Source: Chelonoidis abingdonii (Eukaryota; Chordata; Testudines; Testudinidae). From it: a stretch of DNA of 64,000 bases. Both the position numbers and the translations under genes were made by a program. The number at the start of each line of letters is the position of its first letter. The stretch's first letter is position 1. Positions 48,101-56,468 of the stretch are shown here, one piece after another. The stretch is from NCBI RefSeq assembly GCF_003597395.2, contig NC_133782.1:10892152-10956151 (forward strand), written 5' to 3'. Under the pieces are notes generated by a model that saw only the letters and a program-made list of their open reading frames with translations, made no database searches and was not told the origin of the DNA.

Positions 48101-51100
48101 CTAAACTAGCTACACCAGCATTAGCATGGCTAAAAATAGTGTAGATATGGGGGTTTGGGCTTCAGCATAGGCTGTATAAGCACACTGAAGACCCTGGATA
48201 CTAGCTTTGTTGAAGGCTGCATTGTCACATTGACACTGCTGTTTTTAGTTGTGCTACTTAGATGTGTCTATCTGAGCTGTAGTTACACCTCTGATTACAT
48301 TGTGCATGTATCCTTCAATACATTGGTCCAATCCAATTCAGACTTTATAGCTCAAAACCAGCGCTTTAAACTCCACCTGGAAACCAACAGATAGCTAATG
48401 CACATCCCAGAGTAATGGGATCACATATAAATAAGCCATCACATCCTGTACCAGCTTCTAGGTTGATTTAAAATGTAGCCCCATGTAGGATGCACTGCAT
48501 TAGAAAATCTTCAAATGGAAAAGGTATGGGTTACAGAAGCAAGCCCACACCCAGAAGAATTCATCACAGTACACTGCTACTGTATGAACACAACATTTAG
48601 TGATACACCTGAATTGAAATGACAACCTCTAATAAATGTATAGTTAAAGTACTGCTGCATGTAGATGTATATAACATGAAAAAAGTTGAACTAAAGAATA
48701 GCTAGAATGTCATATTCCTTGGGCTTGGTAACATAGGATCAGTGTGTCCCCTATGCACAAATTACCCACACAGATCGCTGGAAACTCTTCTGAATTCCCT
48801 TCCCAGTGCAGCTTTTCTGTGATCATTTCCTCATGCAGAGCTCCCCTCTTCCTACCTGCCGAAACTAAAAGGTGAGTTAGATGCCCAAAACAAGTGGATC
48901 CCACAAAATCTGCTTGGCTATCAGGGGAATATGTAAAGGAAAGGACTATATGTGCAGAGCCTTTGTAGTTTTCTTCCCCCGATGGCTCTTTCCACTCTTC
49001 CTGGCAGCCTGGCCTGTGATGGAGCCTTGTTGCCAAGGATGCATTTAGGGAGGATGTATGGAGAATACTCACTGAGATGGGAGAAACAATCTGGTCCTTA
49101 ATTCAGTCTAGTCTAGTAAATGCTACAGGTCTAGTAAACACTACAGCAGTTTGGTATAAGAGTTTGCTTATAGTATTACATTATTTGTATAAGGCCTATA
49201 CATTGTAGGTTTTAAGTGTTATTTTTGGATTCCACACTCTACTCCCTCCCCATCCCCCCATTTTGCAGTTCAGCGTTTTACATCAAAATACAGATAAACA
49301 ATTCTAAAATTTCTGAAGTTCTGTTTATGTCTAAACTCTCTGTGGATCTTTAGTTGTAGTTTCTTCAGCCATGGAACTTGTAATAAGGAGGAATTTATAT
49401 TGGTTCTAGGCAGATATTCAGCACTATGAAAGAAAAATATTTGCTTTTTTTCTTCTGTTTACAACAGTGTCTTATGCTGGCACTTGTAATTGATGTTTTC
49501 TGCTTATCACAAACATCCTTATAGTCTGGAAGAAAACAAGGAAAGTCTTAACAGCTGTGATAAATAAAGAAGGGGGGGTAGCTCCCTTTTATAAACATCC
49601 CACCGCTAACACCATGTCAAGGCTGAATCCCTACTCTGTCACTCCAAGTGCAGAAATGGGGGGGCCGCAAGGATTCTAAAAATTAATACTTGCCACTCCA
49701 GGCTTGCATTAAACTCCCAAGGTTACAGCTTTTCTCTGATCTTGGCTTGGTAAACGCTGCCACCATCCAAATGCAACAAAAAACCTTGGACCCAGGAAGG
49801 AACACTTGGGAATTCCTCCCTGTGGGGTACCCTCAAGCTCTCTCTCGCTCTCTCTCTCCTCTCTCTCACACACACACACACACCACACACACACACACAG
49901 AGCTGAGAAAGAAAAGAAAGGAAATTAGCTGTGCTACCAGCTATTCAAACAACATGCACAAACCTCTTAGGACACCAAAAAGCCAATCCTGTTCTTAAAA
50001 AAGGTAAATTTTATTAAAAACAAAACAGAAAAAAATACATCTGGAACTTAAGCTTTTGCTAGAGTTTAAAGGAGCAATTCTAAAAATTAAGCACCCAAAC
50101 TAGCTTTAAGAATGTTCTGCCATTGTGTATGCTCTGGAGAAGCTATGCCCATACATTTGGGGACAGCGTTTCCACTTGCAGACTGACCATGCTGCACTGA
50201 AGGGGCTTCATGCAGTCAAAGAGACTAACAAAAAACTTCTTCAGTGGAGTTTAGCTCTTCCAGACTTTGATTTTGAGGTACAAAACATTTCAGGAGCCTC
50301 TAACAAAGTGGCTGATGCACTCTCCCAGGAAGGTTTCCCAGAATCAGCTGGGTAAAAATGTCCCTGCATTCTAAGTCATTGTAGTACTTGAAATGTAAAA
50401 AGAACTGTTTAGTTCTTCATGTAATTATTAGAAAAATTAGAGGTGCATGTGTCTTATTAACTCTGTTTCCTAAACCTCCAGGAAGAAATCCCAGCTGGTG
50501 TGGACCTGACCTAAACTAGGCTGGCCAGCACCATCTGTGATTTGGGGGGCATGTGATAAATGAAGAAGGGAGGGGGGGGAGTTCCCTTTTATAAACATCC
50601 AGACAGCCAGTTAGCTGTAAAATCCCTCTTGGTGTCTGTTCTCTGCTTGCTTTACTTGTAAAGGGTTAACAAGTCCACAGGTAAAAGAAAAGGAGTTGGC
50701 ACCTGACCAAAAGAGCCAATGGGAAGGCAAGAACTTTTAAATTGGGAAAGAAACTTTCTCTTTGTGGTTCTCTGGGCTGCAGGCACACGGCAAAGTAATG
50801 CTGTGTAAGATTTAAGCCAGGTATGATTGTAGCTAATTTAGCTACAACTAATCAGGAAAGAGATCTTGGAGTCATCGTGGATAGTTCTCTGAAGACATCC
50901 ATGCAGTGTGCAGCAGCAGTCAAAAAAGCAAATAGGATGTTAGGAGTCATTAAAAGATGGATAGAGAAAAAGACAGAGCATATCTTATTGCCCTTATATG
51001 TAAATCCATGGTACTCCCACATCTTGAATACTCCATACAGATGTGGTCGTCTCATCTAAGGAAAAATATACTGGCATTAGAAAAGGTTCAGAGAAGGGCA

Positions 51101-54100
51101 ACTAAAATGATTAGGGGTTTGGAACGGGTCCCATATGAGGAGAGATTAAACAGGCTAGGACTTTTCAGCTTGGAAAAGAGAAGACTTAAGGGGGGATCAT
51201 ATGATAAAGGTATATAAAATCATGAGTGATGTAAAAGAAAGTGAATAAGGAAAAGTTATTTACTTGTTTCCATAGTATAAGAACTAGGGGCCACCAAATG
51301 AAATTAATAGGCAGCAAGTTTAAAACAAATAAAAGGGAGTTCTTCACTCAGCACACAGTCAACCTGTGGAACTCCTTGCCTGAGGAGGTTGTGAAGGCTA
51401 GGACTATAACAGGGTTTAAAAAAAAAACTAGATAAATTCATGGAGGTTAAGTCCATTGATGGCTATTAGCCAGAATGGGTAAGGAATGGTGTCTCTAGCC
51501 TCTGTTTGTCAGAGGGTGGAGATGGATGCCAGGAGAGAGATCACTTGATCATTACCTGTTAGGTTCACTCATTCTGGGGCACCTGGCATTGGCCACTGTT
51601 GGCAGACAGGCTACTGGGCTGGATGGACCTTTGGTCTGACCCAGTATGGCCATTCTTATGTTCTTATAAATTATCAATTCATACCTCAAACCTACTGTCT
51701 GGAGCCTCAGATATGTCTTAGGGAATGTCTAAAAAGATGCAATTAGGGTTATTTCTTTTATTTCTTACTGGCTTGTGGATTCCTGTGTGCTAACCCCTGA
51801 TGCTTTTGTTTGCTTATAACCTTTAAGCTGAACCCCCAAGAAAGCTAGTTTGGGTGCTTAATTTTTGAAATTGCTCTTTTAAAATCCAGCAAAAGCTTAA
51901 GTTCCAGATGTATTTTTTTCCTTTTTGTTTTTAATAAAAGGTACCTTTTTAAAAGAACAGGATTGGATTTTTGGTGTCTAAGAGGTTTGTGCATGTTGTT
52001 TGATTAGCTGGTAACACAGCTAATTTCCTTTCTTTTCTTTCTCAGCTGTTCCCCGGGAGGCGGGGGGGTGAAAGGGCTTGAGGGTACGCCACAGGGAGGA
52101 ATTCTCAAGTGTTCCTTCCTGGATCCAAGGGGTATTTTTTGCATTTGGGTGGTGGCAGCGTTTACCAAGCCAAGGTCAGAGAAAAGCTGTAACCATGGGA
52201 GTTTACTGCAAGCCTGGAGTGGCAAGTATTAATTTTTAGAATCTTTGTGGGCCCCCACTTTCTACACTCAGAGTGACAGAATGGGGAGTCAGTCTTGACA
52301 ATAGCTAAAAGAATGAATGTTTAGGAAATGTTATTTTGAAAGGCTTTACAATAAAGTTCAAACCCTCTTTCTGTTACTGAATTCTATTTTATAACTAGTG
52401 TAAATTGCAATGCAGCTCTGCTTTTCTTCTTACTTGGTTTACAAATTCTCCCACATAACACACTCTTGTTTGATAAGTTTCTCTTTTTTTAGTTTCAGAC
52501 TTCTCACTGGAAGGATGATGTAGCAATGCATAACTATCTGGTGACATCAGTCCCAAGTGTTGATAGCAGATGCTGCTAATAGGATGCAGAAAAATGAATC
52601 TGCCATCCTGTATTTCAAGTGACAGTTCCATTCTATGCAATGTTTGACCTGTAAGCCAAAAGATCTAGTTGGGCTGACACTTATTTACTCTGTGACTTTA
52701 GGCAAGTAACTTCATTGTCTCGTTCATCAAATGGGGGTATTAATATCTTCCTCATGCAAAGACGGCTGTGAGGATTAATTCGAAATATTAAAAGAATTAT
52801 TTGAAACAAGGCAGCACTTCATAAGTAATTATTTATCTCTTCCAGAGAGCGCTGTCTTTATCATACCTCCGCTGCCTTCCACAGAAACCAGAGAGGGCAT
52901 AAGATTCTCAGATTTATTGCTAGTATTCTGCAGAGTAACAGATGTAGTTTTGATTCCCAAGACCTTGTTGCTTGGGCCAACAGGCATTGTGAGCACTTAG
53001 GACGAGATTTTAAAGGTATTTAGGTACCTAACTCCCAATGAAATCAATGAGAGTTAGGTATCTAAACATATGTAAAAACCTAGACCTTATCCCTGGGGCA
53101 TGGGATCCTTCCAATTGTCCATCCCTGACTTCTGTGACCAATTATGAGGTAACATTGTTTGGGAGTGAAGGTTGGTTAGTCCTCAAATAGAAGACTGGCA
53201 GCTACTACATGGTGCCTCAAAGGTGGGAGTGAAGAAAACATGGAAGATTCTGTGCTCAACGGGATTTGGAGGATTTATTAAAAATCTTAGCAAATCTTTA
53301 GTTATACATTTTCCAGTTGTGGAACAGCATAAATATTTAAACAACAGCGACAATAAAATGTTCCTAGGGTTGAGGCAGTTCTGTACCTGCTGTAATGTCT
53401 GTGCCAACTGTAACTCAGAATTCTCTGGTTGTGTGGATTTGTGTTGCATCTTTAGGGTCACATTTTCAAAGGACATCCAGTCCATACCCATGCAAAACTT
53501 GTTCATGCAAAAACAGCATTGCTTAATTACCAATCATAAGAAGTGGATAGTCTTTAAGTGATGACAGTTTTCATTCAGAAATGTTTTGTTTGCTCATACA
53601 CATAGAATTTGGTTTTCTGTGCACAAACAGTTGGATGTTTAATTCACCATTCAGTTATCTGTTACTTACCTTCTAGTGGACAGAAGTTTATGAATGTGCT
53701 ACTGCTTACACCTAGAGAACAAGTGACAGAGGCTTGTGTTTTTAGGCACAGGTTCAAATCCCACTGTTAGCCCAAGTGAGGTTAGCTGCATATATCCAAT
53801 GTTGAAGGTCTTCTATACCAGTGGTTCTCAAAGCCAGTCCGCTGCTTGTTCAGGGAAAGCCCCTGGCGGGCCAGACCAGTTTATTTACCTGCTGCTTCCA
53901 CAGGTTCAGCCAATTGTGGCTCCCACTGGCTGTGGTTCACCGCTCCTGGCCAATGGGGGCTGCAGGAAGCGACACGGGCCGAGGGATGTGCTGGCCGCCC
54001 AGTTTGAGAATCACTGCACTGTACATTTCACACACATGGATACATTTTCAGAAGCGCTCATAATCAGCCTCCCATTTTGCAGACTAATTTTTACACTTCA

Positions 54101-55509
54101 TAATATAAATTCAAATTTGCATATTTGCACCCACAAGAACCTAGTTAGAGGTTCAGGTACCTTGATTTGTGCTGACAATTCAGTTGTGGATACAGAAGTG
54201 TTTGCACAATCTTTGTGGGCTTATCTTGCACAGGATTTTGAATATGTGGCCTTCAATATTGTTTTATTTTAATATTCTGTGTTTAAATGACAGTTGGAAT
54301 GCACACACACTTAAAAGAACATCTGATAGTAACACAGGTTGGCACAATGAAGAATTCTGCACTGATTCTTTCTTGTGTGCACATATGATATATATACTGT
54401 AACTTGTTCGGCAAATCTGCAGTTTTGTGACTTTAAGCAATGGCTGAAAAATGCTTTGCCAATCTCTGTTCAGAGATGCAACAGAATTTGAAAACGTTAT
54501 TACATGTCATTGTTTAAATGATATTAATTATATTACATTTGACTCTTAGAGACTTTCATCACTAATCTCAGATTACTTTATAAATATTCATTTATCCCCA
54601 TTACACTCCATTAAACCCCCTTACATTGCTGTTACTGCAGAGAAAAGTTTAAATAAAAACAAAGCTATTTTAATTTTAACTGAAAAATGTAAATATTTAT
54701 GAACATTTTGGAAAAAAATTGCTAGAAAATTTAACTAATTTACCAAACGTTCCTTTTAAATGCAAAATTAAAACTGACAGAATTGAGATTTTCATATGGC
54801 TTTAGAAATAAAGCCAATTTATAATCTTCAAGCAAACTAAAATGTAGATATGTCTAGTTCTGTTTCTTAATATTGTTTGTCTTTCATTGCTTCAGGGTAC
54901 TATGGGTAAATTATGCATCAGGAATTTGGGCATACCCAATTTTAGAAGTACTAGGTGTACCTGGAAAGGCAGTACTTTTTACCATTTCCTACCTTGTAAT
55001 GCTAGGATTCTACTTACTTGGAGAGCATCTAACAAAGTTCTTATGGGGTAAGCAATGCAGAGAATTTTCATTGTTACAGGATTTTAATTGGGATAAGGAC
55101 AGTAAATGTGTGTTAGCAAAGAAATCTTCTGTCTAAACTTTTCCCTCATCACATTGGTCAGCACAGAGCTTTCTCATCTCTTTCCATAGAACATAAATTT
55201 ATTGAGTGATTGATCGTATCTAATAAGGAACTTAATAAGTAAATATCTGCTGTTTCAGTGCAGTTTTCATCTCTTGAAATCTAGGATGATATCGTGCTTG
55301 AGTTAAAAGCGAGAATGAGTTTAGTGGCCTCAGTTTAGTCTCTAGTTGATATAGAGCCATTAGACAGCTTGAAACAATTCTTAAGGAATAGAAATCTATA
55401 CTTAGGAGAGTCCCGCCAATGGAAATGCAGGCCAGGATTGAAATGTCCACACTACTTAATTTTAATTTGTTCCTTTCTTGCAGGTGACTTTCGAAAATAT
55501 AAGAAGTAA
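35936..55509 (+). CDS. AIG1/ADTRP-family membrane hydrolase, six exons, 230 aa, apparently intact
   Basis: Joined CDS: 35936-36088, 37488-37631, 39528-39629, 46277-46392, 54896-55047, 55484-55509. All five introns are GT...AG and the frame stays open to TAA. The product is 230 residues, about the length known for ADTRP and slightly shorter than AIG1. Family features: WKYLTF (residues 43-48), [19 protein letters not shown] (109-114), WLNHTMHTT (128-136), GIWAYP and YLLGEHL. By family knowledge these are multi-pass membrane threonine hydrolases that cleave fatty-acid esters of hydroxy fatty acids; the catalytic Thr and His correspond to Thr47 and His134, both present. About six hydrophobic segments are visible (near 5-22, 49-70, 86-110, 135-147, 160-180, 195-216). 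The tail GDFRKYKK is basic and ADTRP-like, while exons 3-4 look more AIG1-like, so it may be ADTRP, AIG1 or a third non-mammalian paralog; the family is sure, the symbol is not. The start has an A at -3 and G at +4. Confidence 0.95.
36170..36440 (+). repeat. G-rich minisatellite at the start of intron 1
   Basis: About five imperfect units of roughly 50-57 bp, each with a GAGCCTGGCTT-like start, a GTGTGAGCCAAAG-like middle and a run of GGGGG. The strand is strongly purine/G-biased. It follows the CpG island directly. Confidence 0.7.
36441..37487. other. Rest of intron 1, no further feature seen
   Basis: AT-rich sequence including a T18 run near 36747. Short degenerate copies of the dispersed motif around CCCATTGACAACAG (36927) are present. 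No conserved exon or clear mobile element was recognised. Confidence 0.5.
37488..37631 (+). CDS. Exon 2 of the AIG1/ADTRP-family gene
   Basis: Acceptor ACATTTAG at 37480-37487 and perfect donor GTAAGT at 37632. It is 144 nt, phase 0 on both sides, and encodes residues 52-99, including [15 protein letters not shown] and the conserved [14 protein letters not shown] segment. Confidence 0.93.
37804..38097. mobile_element. Harbinger-type MITE in intron 2
   Basis: TAGCCCTGGTCTACACTGGG at the left and CACGTAGTGAAGACCTGCTC at the right. The interior has stems GATCTAAGATATGTCGACTT / ATATCTTAGATTGACTTACC and GATCGGGGATTGATTTATCG / AGATCAATCCCCAATAGATC. A characteristic multi-hairpin MITE; exact ends are uncertain by a few bases. 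Confidence 0.75.
38316..38567. mobile_element. MITE in intron 2, TSD TGA
   Basis: GGCCTTGTGTACCTGAG ... CTTGTGTGGACAAGGCC with TGA on both sides (38313-38315, 38568-38570). A 3-bp duplication fits the Harbinger/TNA class. Confidence 0.75.
39160..39493. mobile_element. pogo/Tigger-like MITE immediately upstream of exon 3
   Basis: Left AGTCGAACCTTAGAGTTACG and right TTCGTAATTCAAAGTTCTAC are diverged inverted ends with TA borders; an inner pair GAACACCTCATGAATGG / GATGAGGTGTGTGG is also seen. Family assignment is from the terminal text CAGTAGAACCT...AGGTTCTACTG known for Tigger-type elements. Confidence 0.7.
39528..39629 (+). CDS. Exon 3 of the AIG1/ADTRP-family gene
   Basis: Acceptor TTTTTTATCTCAG and donor GTAAGC; 102 nt, phase 0 on both sides, residues 100-133. 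It carries [20 protein letters not shown] and ends in WLNHTM, one residue before the presumed catalytic His. A pogo/Tigger-like MITE ends about 35 bp upstream. Confidence 0.94.
40560..40660. repeat. Two 51-bp units in Harbinger copy 2
   Basis: CTCAGTGAGGTCGGTTGGAA and CTCGGTGAGGTTGGTCAGTG start two imperfect 51-bp units, each continuing GCACCTGG(G/A)C. They sit directly before the 52-bp array. Confidence 0.6.
40667..40905. repeat. 52-bp minisatellite, about 4.5 copies, in Harbinger copy 2
   Basis: Units begin GATGGCCAGCAGTCATACTG and end CAGCCAGGAGACAAT. Copies differ at a few positions (CACCGTC, CACCGCC, CACAGCC, CACAGAC). 52 is not a multiple of three, so the frame changes with every unit and the array is not protein coding. 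Confidence 0.9.
41017..41095 (+). mobile_element. tRNA-derived SINE head (turtle type)
   Basis: GAGGGATAGCTCAGTGGTTT is an A-box text (TAGCTCAGTGG), followed by GAGCATTGGCCTGCTAAACC and the B-box-like GGTTTAGAGTGCAGTCC, ending TTGAGGGGGCCATT. Only the tRNA-related part, about 75 bp, is present. This family is known to me from cryptodiran turtles and is the main clue to the organism. Confidence 0.8.
41204..42470 (+). pseudogene. Harbinger transposase relic (copy 2), better preserved
   Basis: Reads [11 protein letters not shown] near 41206, then [20 protein letters not shown] and [20 protein letters not shown] in one frame (41479-41718). After a frameshift come [19 protein letters not shown] (Asp codon 41833), [39 protein letters not shown] (Asp codon 42103), and [20 protein letters not shown] (Glu codon 42211). 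These are the DDE triad and flanking blocks of DDE_Tnp_4 Harbinger nucleases. At least three frameshifts and a stop (AAGTGAAG, 42193) disable it. Confidence 0.88.
42737..44900 (-). pseudogene. Harbinger Myb/SANT-like accessory protein relic (copy 2)
   Basis: On the minus strand the N-terminal piece lies at about 44680-44760 ([12 protein letters not shown]), the domain continues near 44534 with [15 protein letters not shown] and ACFYDELA, and the C-terminal 133-codon frame at 42737-43138 reads [20 protein letters not shown] and [20 protein letters not shown]. This order (trihelix domain, acidic linker, glutamine/arginine-rich helix, SPRRPRT tail) is that of Harbinger Myb-like proteins. Frameshifts separate the pieces. 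Confidence 0.75.
45433..45741. mobile_element. hAT-type MITE (copy B) in intron 3
   Basis: Same family as 23543-23852; the interior is nearly identical over about 290 bp. Ends CAGGAGTCGG...GGTTGCCTACCTCTG. Flanks TATTAGAT and ATCTAGAT share only the last five bases, so the duplication has decayed or the ends are mutated. Confidence 0.88.
45742..46276. other. End of intron 3
   Basis: Unique sequence apart from a copy of the dispersed motif GCCATTGACTTCAGTGAATA at about 45928. A pyrimidine-rich tract leads into the exon 4 acceptor. Confidence 0.5.
46277..46392 (+). CDS. Exon 4 of the AIG1/ADTRP-family gene
   Basis: Acceptor TTTTATTTTCAG, donor GTAGGC. The first codon is CAT, the presumed catalytic His134, followed by [12 protein letters not shown]. 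It is 116 nt and ends in phase 2 (TG, completed to Trp by the first base of exon 5). Confidence 0.93.
46393..47629. other. Start of intron 4, nothing recognised
   Basis: AT-rich sequence. The 109-codon frame at 46572-46901 has no recognisable domain and begins in intronic DNA. Confidence 0.45.
47630..48505 (-). mobile_element. Ancient LINE fragment, antisense, split by a MITE
   Basis: AAAGCCTGGGTAAAGAGGTG, GGCTTTGCAGCTTGCCCTG and AGAATGCCCTGCAGGGAGCT before the MITE, and CAAAACCAGCGCTTTAAACT, CTGTACCAGCTTCTAGGTTG and ATGTAGCCCCATGTAGGATG after it, are in the order of a widespread amniote LINE 3' region. Exact family not named. Confidence 0.6.
47859..48075. mobile_element. Harbinger-type MITE, TSD TTA, inside the old LINE
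   Basis: GGCTAGGTTTACATTGCGCA ... GCTGTGTAGACGTAGCC with TTA at 47856-47858 and 48076-48078. The inner pair AAAACTTTTGTCG / CGACAAAAGTTTT-like text forms a second stem. Confidence 0.8.
48506..49550. other. Gene-free part of intron 4
   Basis: No repeat or exon recognised. The 120-codon antisense frame at 48710-49072 lacks any domain and is not preceded by promoter-like sequence. Confidence 0.4.
49615..50108 (-). repeat. Inverted 3' part of the LTR
   Basis: TGTCAAGGCTGAATCCCTAC through AAGCACCCAAACTAGCTTT is the reverse complement of the LTR segment at about 51850-52300. It contains a CT/CA microsatellite (49841-49900) that the other copy lacks. Open frames here are not genes. Confidence 0.8.
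50110..50355 (+). pseudogene. Retrotransposon RNase H fragment
   Basis: The frame from GAA at 50110 reads [51 protein letters not shown] and DALSQEGFP. ECxAIVxALE, the TDHAAL block and a final VADxLSR-like block are the RNase H signature of Ty3/gypsy-type pol. It begins abruptly at the junction with the inverted LTR and stops 75 bp before the tail; no RT or integrase is left. Confidence 0.85.
50552..52300 (+). repeat. Sense 3' LTR, split by a LINE
   Basis: TGTGATAAATGAAGAAGG, TCCCTTTTATAAACATCC, GACCAAAAGAGCCAATGGG and, after the LINE, CTTTAAGCTGAACCCCCAAG, TTTGTTTTTAATAAAAGG (a polyadenylation-type AATAAA) and the terminal GGGAGTCAGTCTTGACA. The LTR without the insertion is about 900 bp. 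Confidence 0.8.
50820..51668 (+). mobile_element. CR1/L2-like LINE 3' end inserted into the LTR
   Basis: Pieces of ORF2: [69 protein letters not shown] and [20 protein letters not shown], in two or three frames. The 3' UTR contains TTGGCCACTGTTGGCAGACA and CTGACCCAGTATGGCCATTC, ending TTATGTTCTTAT. The flanking LTR sequence resumes at about 51669. Confidence 0.88.
52306..52644. other. Gene-free part of intron 4
   Basis: AT-rich, no repeat recognised. Confidence 0.4.
52645..52835 (+). mobile_element. MIR SINE relic, sense
   Basis: TACTCTGTGACTTTAGGCAA, GTAACTTCATTGTCTCGTTC, ATCAAATGGGGGTATTAATA and GACGGCTGTGAGGATTAATT match the MIR core in order. Confidence 0.75.
53019..53066. repeat. Short palindromic repeat
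   Basis: TTTAGGTACCTAACTC (53019-53034) pairs with GAGTTAGGTATCTAAA (53051-53066), 15 of 16 positions, around ATGAAATCAATG. A palindromic text of this kind is dispersed in turtle DNA. Confidence 0.75.
53067..53818. other. Gene-free part of intron 4
   Basis: Frames of 116-129 codons on both strands at 53172-53561 overlap each other and match no domain; no repeat was recognised. Confidence 0.4.
53819..54016. mobile_element. Palindromic hAT MITE, deletion copy
   Basis: Starts CAGTGGTTCTCAAAGCCAG and ends CAGTTTGAGAATCACTG, same family as 12634 and 17935, but most of the right half is missing: GATGTGCTGGCCGCC jumps straight to CAGTTTGAG. Flanks are not convincingly duplicated. Confidence 0.82.
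54017..54895. other. End of intron 4
   Basis: AT-rich with no recognised element, ending in the pyrimidine tract before exon 5. Confidence 0.5.
54896..55047 (+). CDS. Exon 5 of the AIG1/ADTRP-family gene
   Basis: Acceptor TTTCATTGCTTCAG, donor GTAAGC. It is 152 nt, starting with the last base of Trp172. It encodes the last two membrane segments with GIWAYP and FYLLGEHL, conserved positions in the family. Confidence 0.94.
55484..55509 (+). CDS. Exon 6 (coding part) and stop codon of the AIG1/ADTRP-family gene
   Basis: Acceptor CCTTTCTTGCAG. It encodes only GDFRKYKK and then TAA at 55507-55509. The short basic tail after the last membrane segment resembles ADTRP more than AIG1. Confidence 0.9.
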
Positions 55510-55644
55510 GCATAGAGAGGAAGCTGAAAATAGGTCACAAAAAATGCAAGTTCATTTATGAACATATTGCATTTTTAAATCGAGATGCCAACTTGCACTG
55601 TTCTGAAATATGCTCAGTCATCTCTCAAATATATTGTTCAAAGC

Positions 55645-55650
55645 AATAAA
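55645..55650 (+). terminator. Polyadenylation signal AATAAA of the AIG1/ADTRP-family gene
   Basis: AATAAA within CAAAGCAATAAAAATA, 136 bp after the stop codon, is the first canonical hexamer downstream. It predicts a short 3' UTR of roughly 160 bases. Inference from position and motif only. Confidence 0.7.
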
Positions 55651-56228
55651 AATATTTCTATACCGATAAGCAGTCAAGCAGTCTATAAGGAAAAAAGCTA
55701 AAAATCAAGATTTCAATGCTTCTAACAAATTCCCACTCCAGTTATGTAGAAAAAATGGTTTACATATATATTCCTGCCTGTATCTCTGTGTGTACACATG
55801 CACATATATATTCAGGCCAGGAGAATGCTTGGCATTTTTTACCCACCAAGATCTGGTTCTGGCCAACCTTAGGGTTTTAATGTTCAAAGAAGTTAAAATT
55901 TTCTCCCAGGGTCAGTTCAAGAACCGTATTAGGGTCACTACGTTATGTCCAACATTTGTTAGAACAGTCTTCTATTAAATAATATTACAGGGGGCTTAAA
56001 CATCAGCTGTATCATTAATCTGCCACTTTAATCATTAATCTTAGGATTTTGAATCTACAGGAGAATATTTAATTGCTGTAAATCTTTTTGCCTCTTAATG
56101 AGTGACTAATATTGTGGTACATTTCAACTTGGACCCCTGGTATTGGAAATGGAAAATACTTATAAACTAATTCCCTGAAGATCAATCCTGGATTGTTCTT
56201 TCTCTTTTCTTGAGTGCCTTGTCCACTC
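55651..56228. other. Downstream flank of the gene
   Basis: AT-rich with a TATATA stretch near 55763-55810; nothing recognised. Confidence 0.45.
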
Positions 56229-56231
56229 TAA

Positions 56232-56465
56232 GGCCTTGTCTACACTACAGGGGAAATTAGGTCTAAGCTACACAATTTGAGTTGCATGAATAGCGTAACT
56301 CAGATCGACGAAGCTTAGACCTACTTACCGGAGGGTCCGTACTGCACGATGTTGATGGGAGACTCCCCCTATTCTTCTTGATCTGGTGGAGTACAGGAGT
56401 CGACAGGAGAGTGATCTGTGGTCAATCTCTGCTCGTCTATTCCCTGCTAAGTGTAGACAAACCCT
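56232..56465. mobile_element. Harbinger-type MITE, TSD TAA
   Basis: GGCCTTGTCTACACTACAGG ... AAGTGTAGACAAACCCT with TAA at 56229-56231 and 56466-56468. Internal stem TAGGTCTAAGCTACAC / GAAGCTTAGACCTA and GGGAGACTCCCCC are seen. Confidence 0.82.
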
Positions 56466-56468
56466 TAA

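Larger units (their letters stand above)
49556..52300 (+). mobile_element. Rearranged LTR retrotransposon (Ty3/gypsy-like) in intron 4
   Basis: Borders TGTGATAAAT (49556) and GTCTTGACA (52300), with ACAGC (49551-49555) and ATAGC (52301-52305) as a 5-bp duplication with one change. Inside: a 45-bp sense LTR start (to about 49600), an inverted LTR 3' part (49615-50108), a short internal region with an RNase H fragment, a polypurine-like TTTGGGGGGCA just before 50552, and a sense LTR (50552-52300) interrupted by a CR1-like LINE. Most of the internal genes are deleted. Confidence 0.75.

Noticed and set aside
53736..54272. 178-codon open frame in intron 4
   Set aside because: It crosses a palindromic hAT MITE and flanking intron; the peptide from the MITE recurs in other copies and is non-coding.
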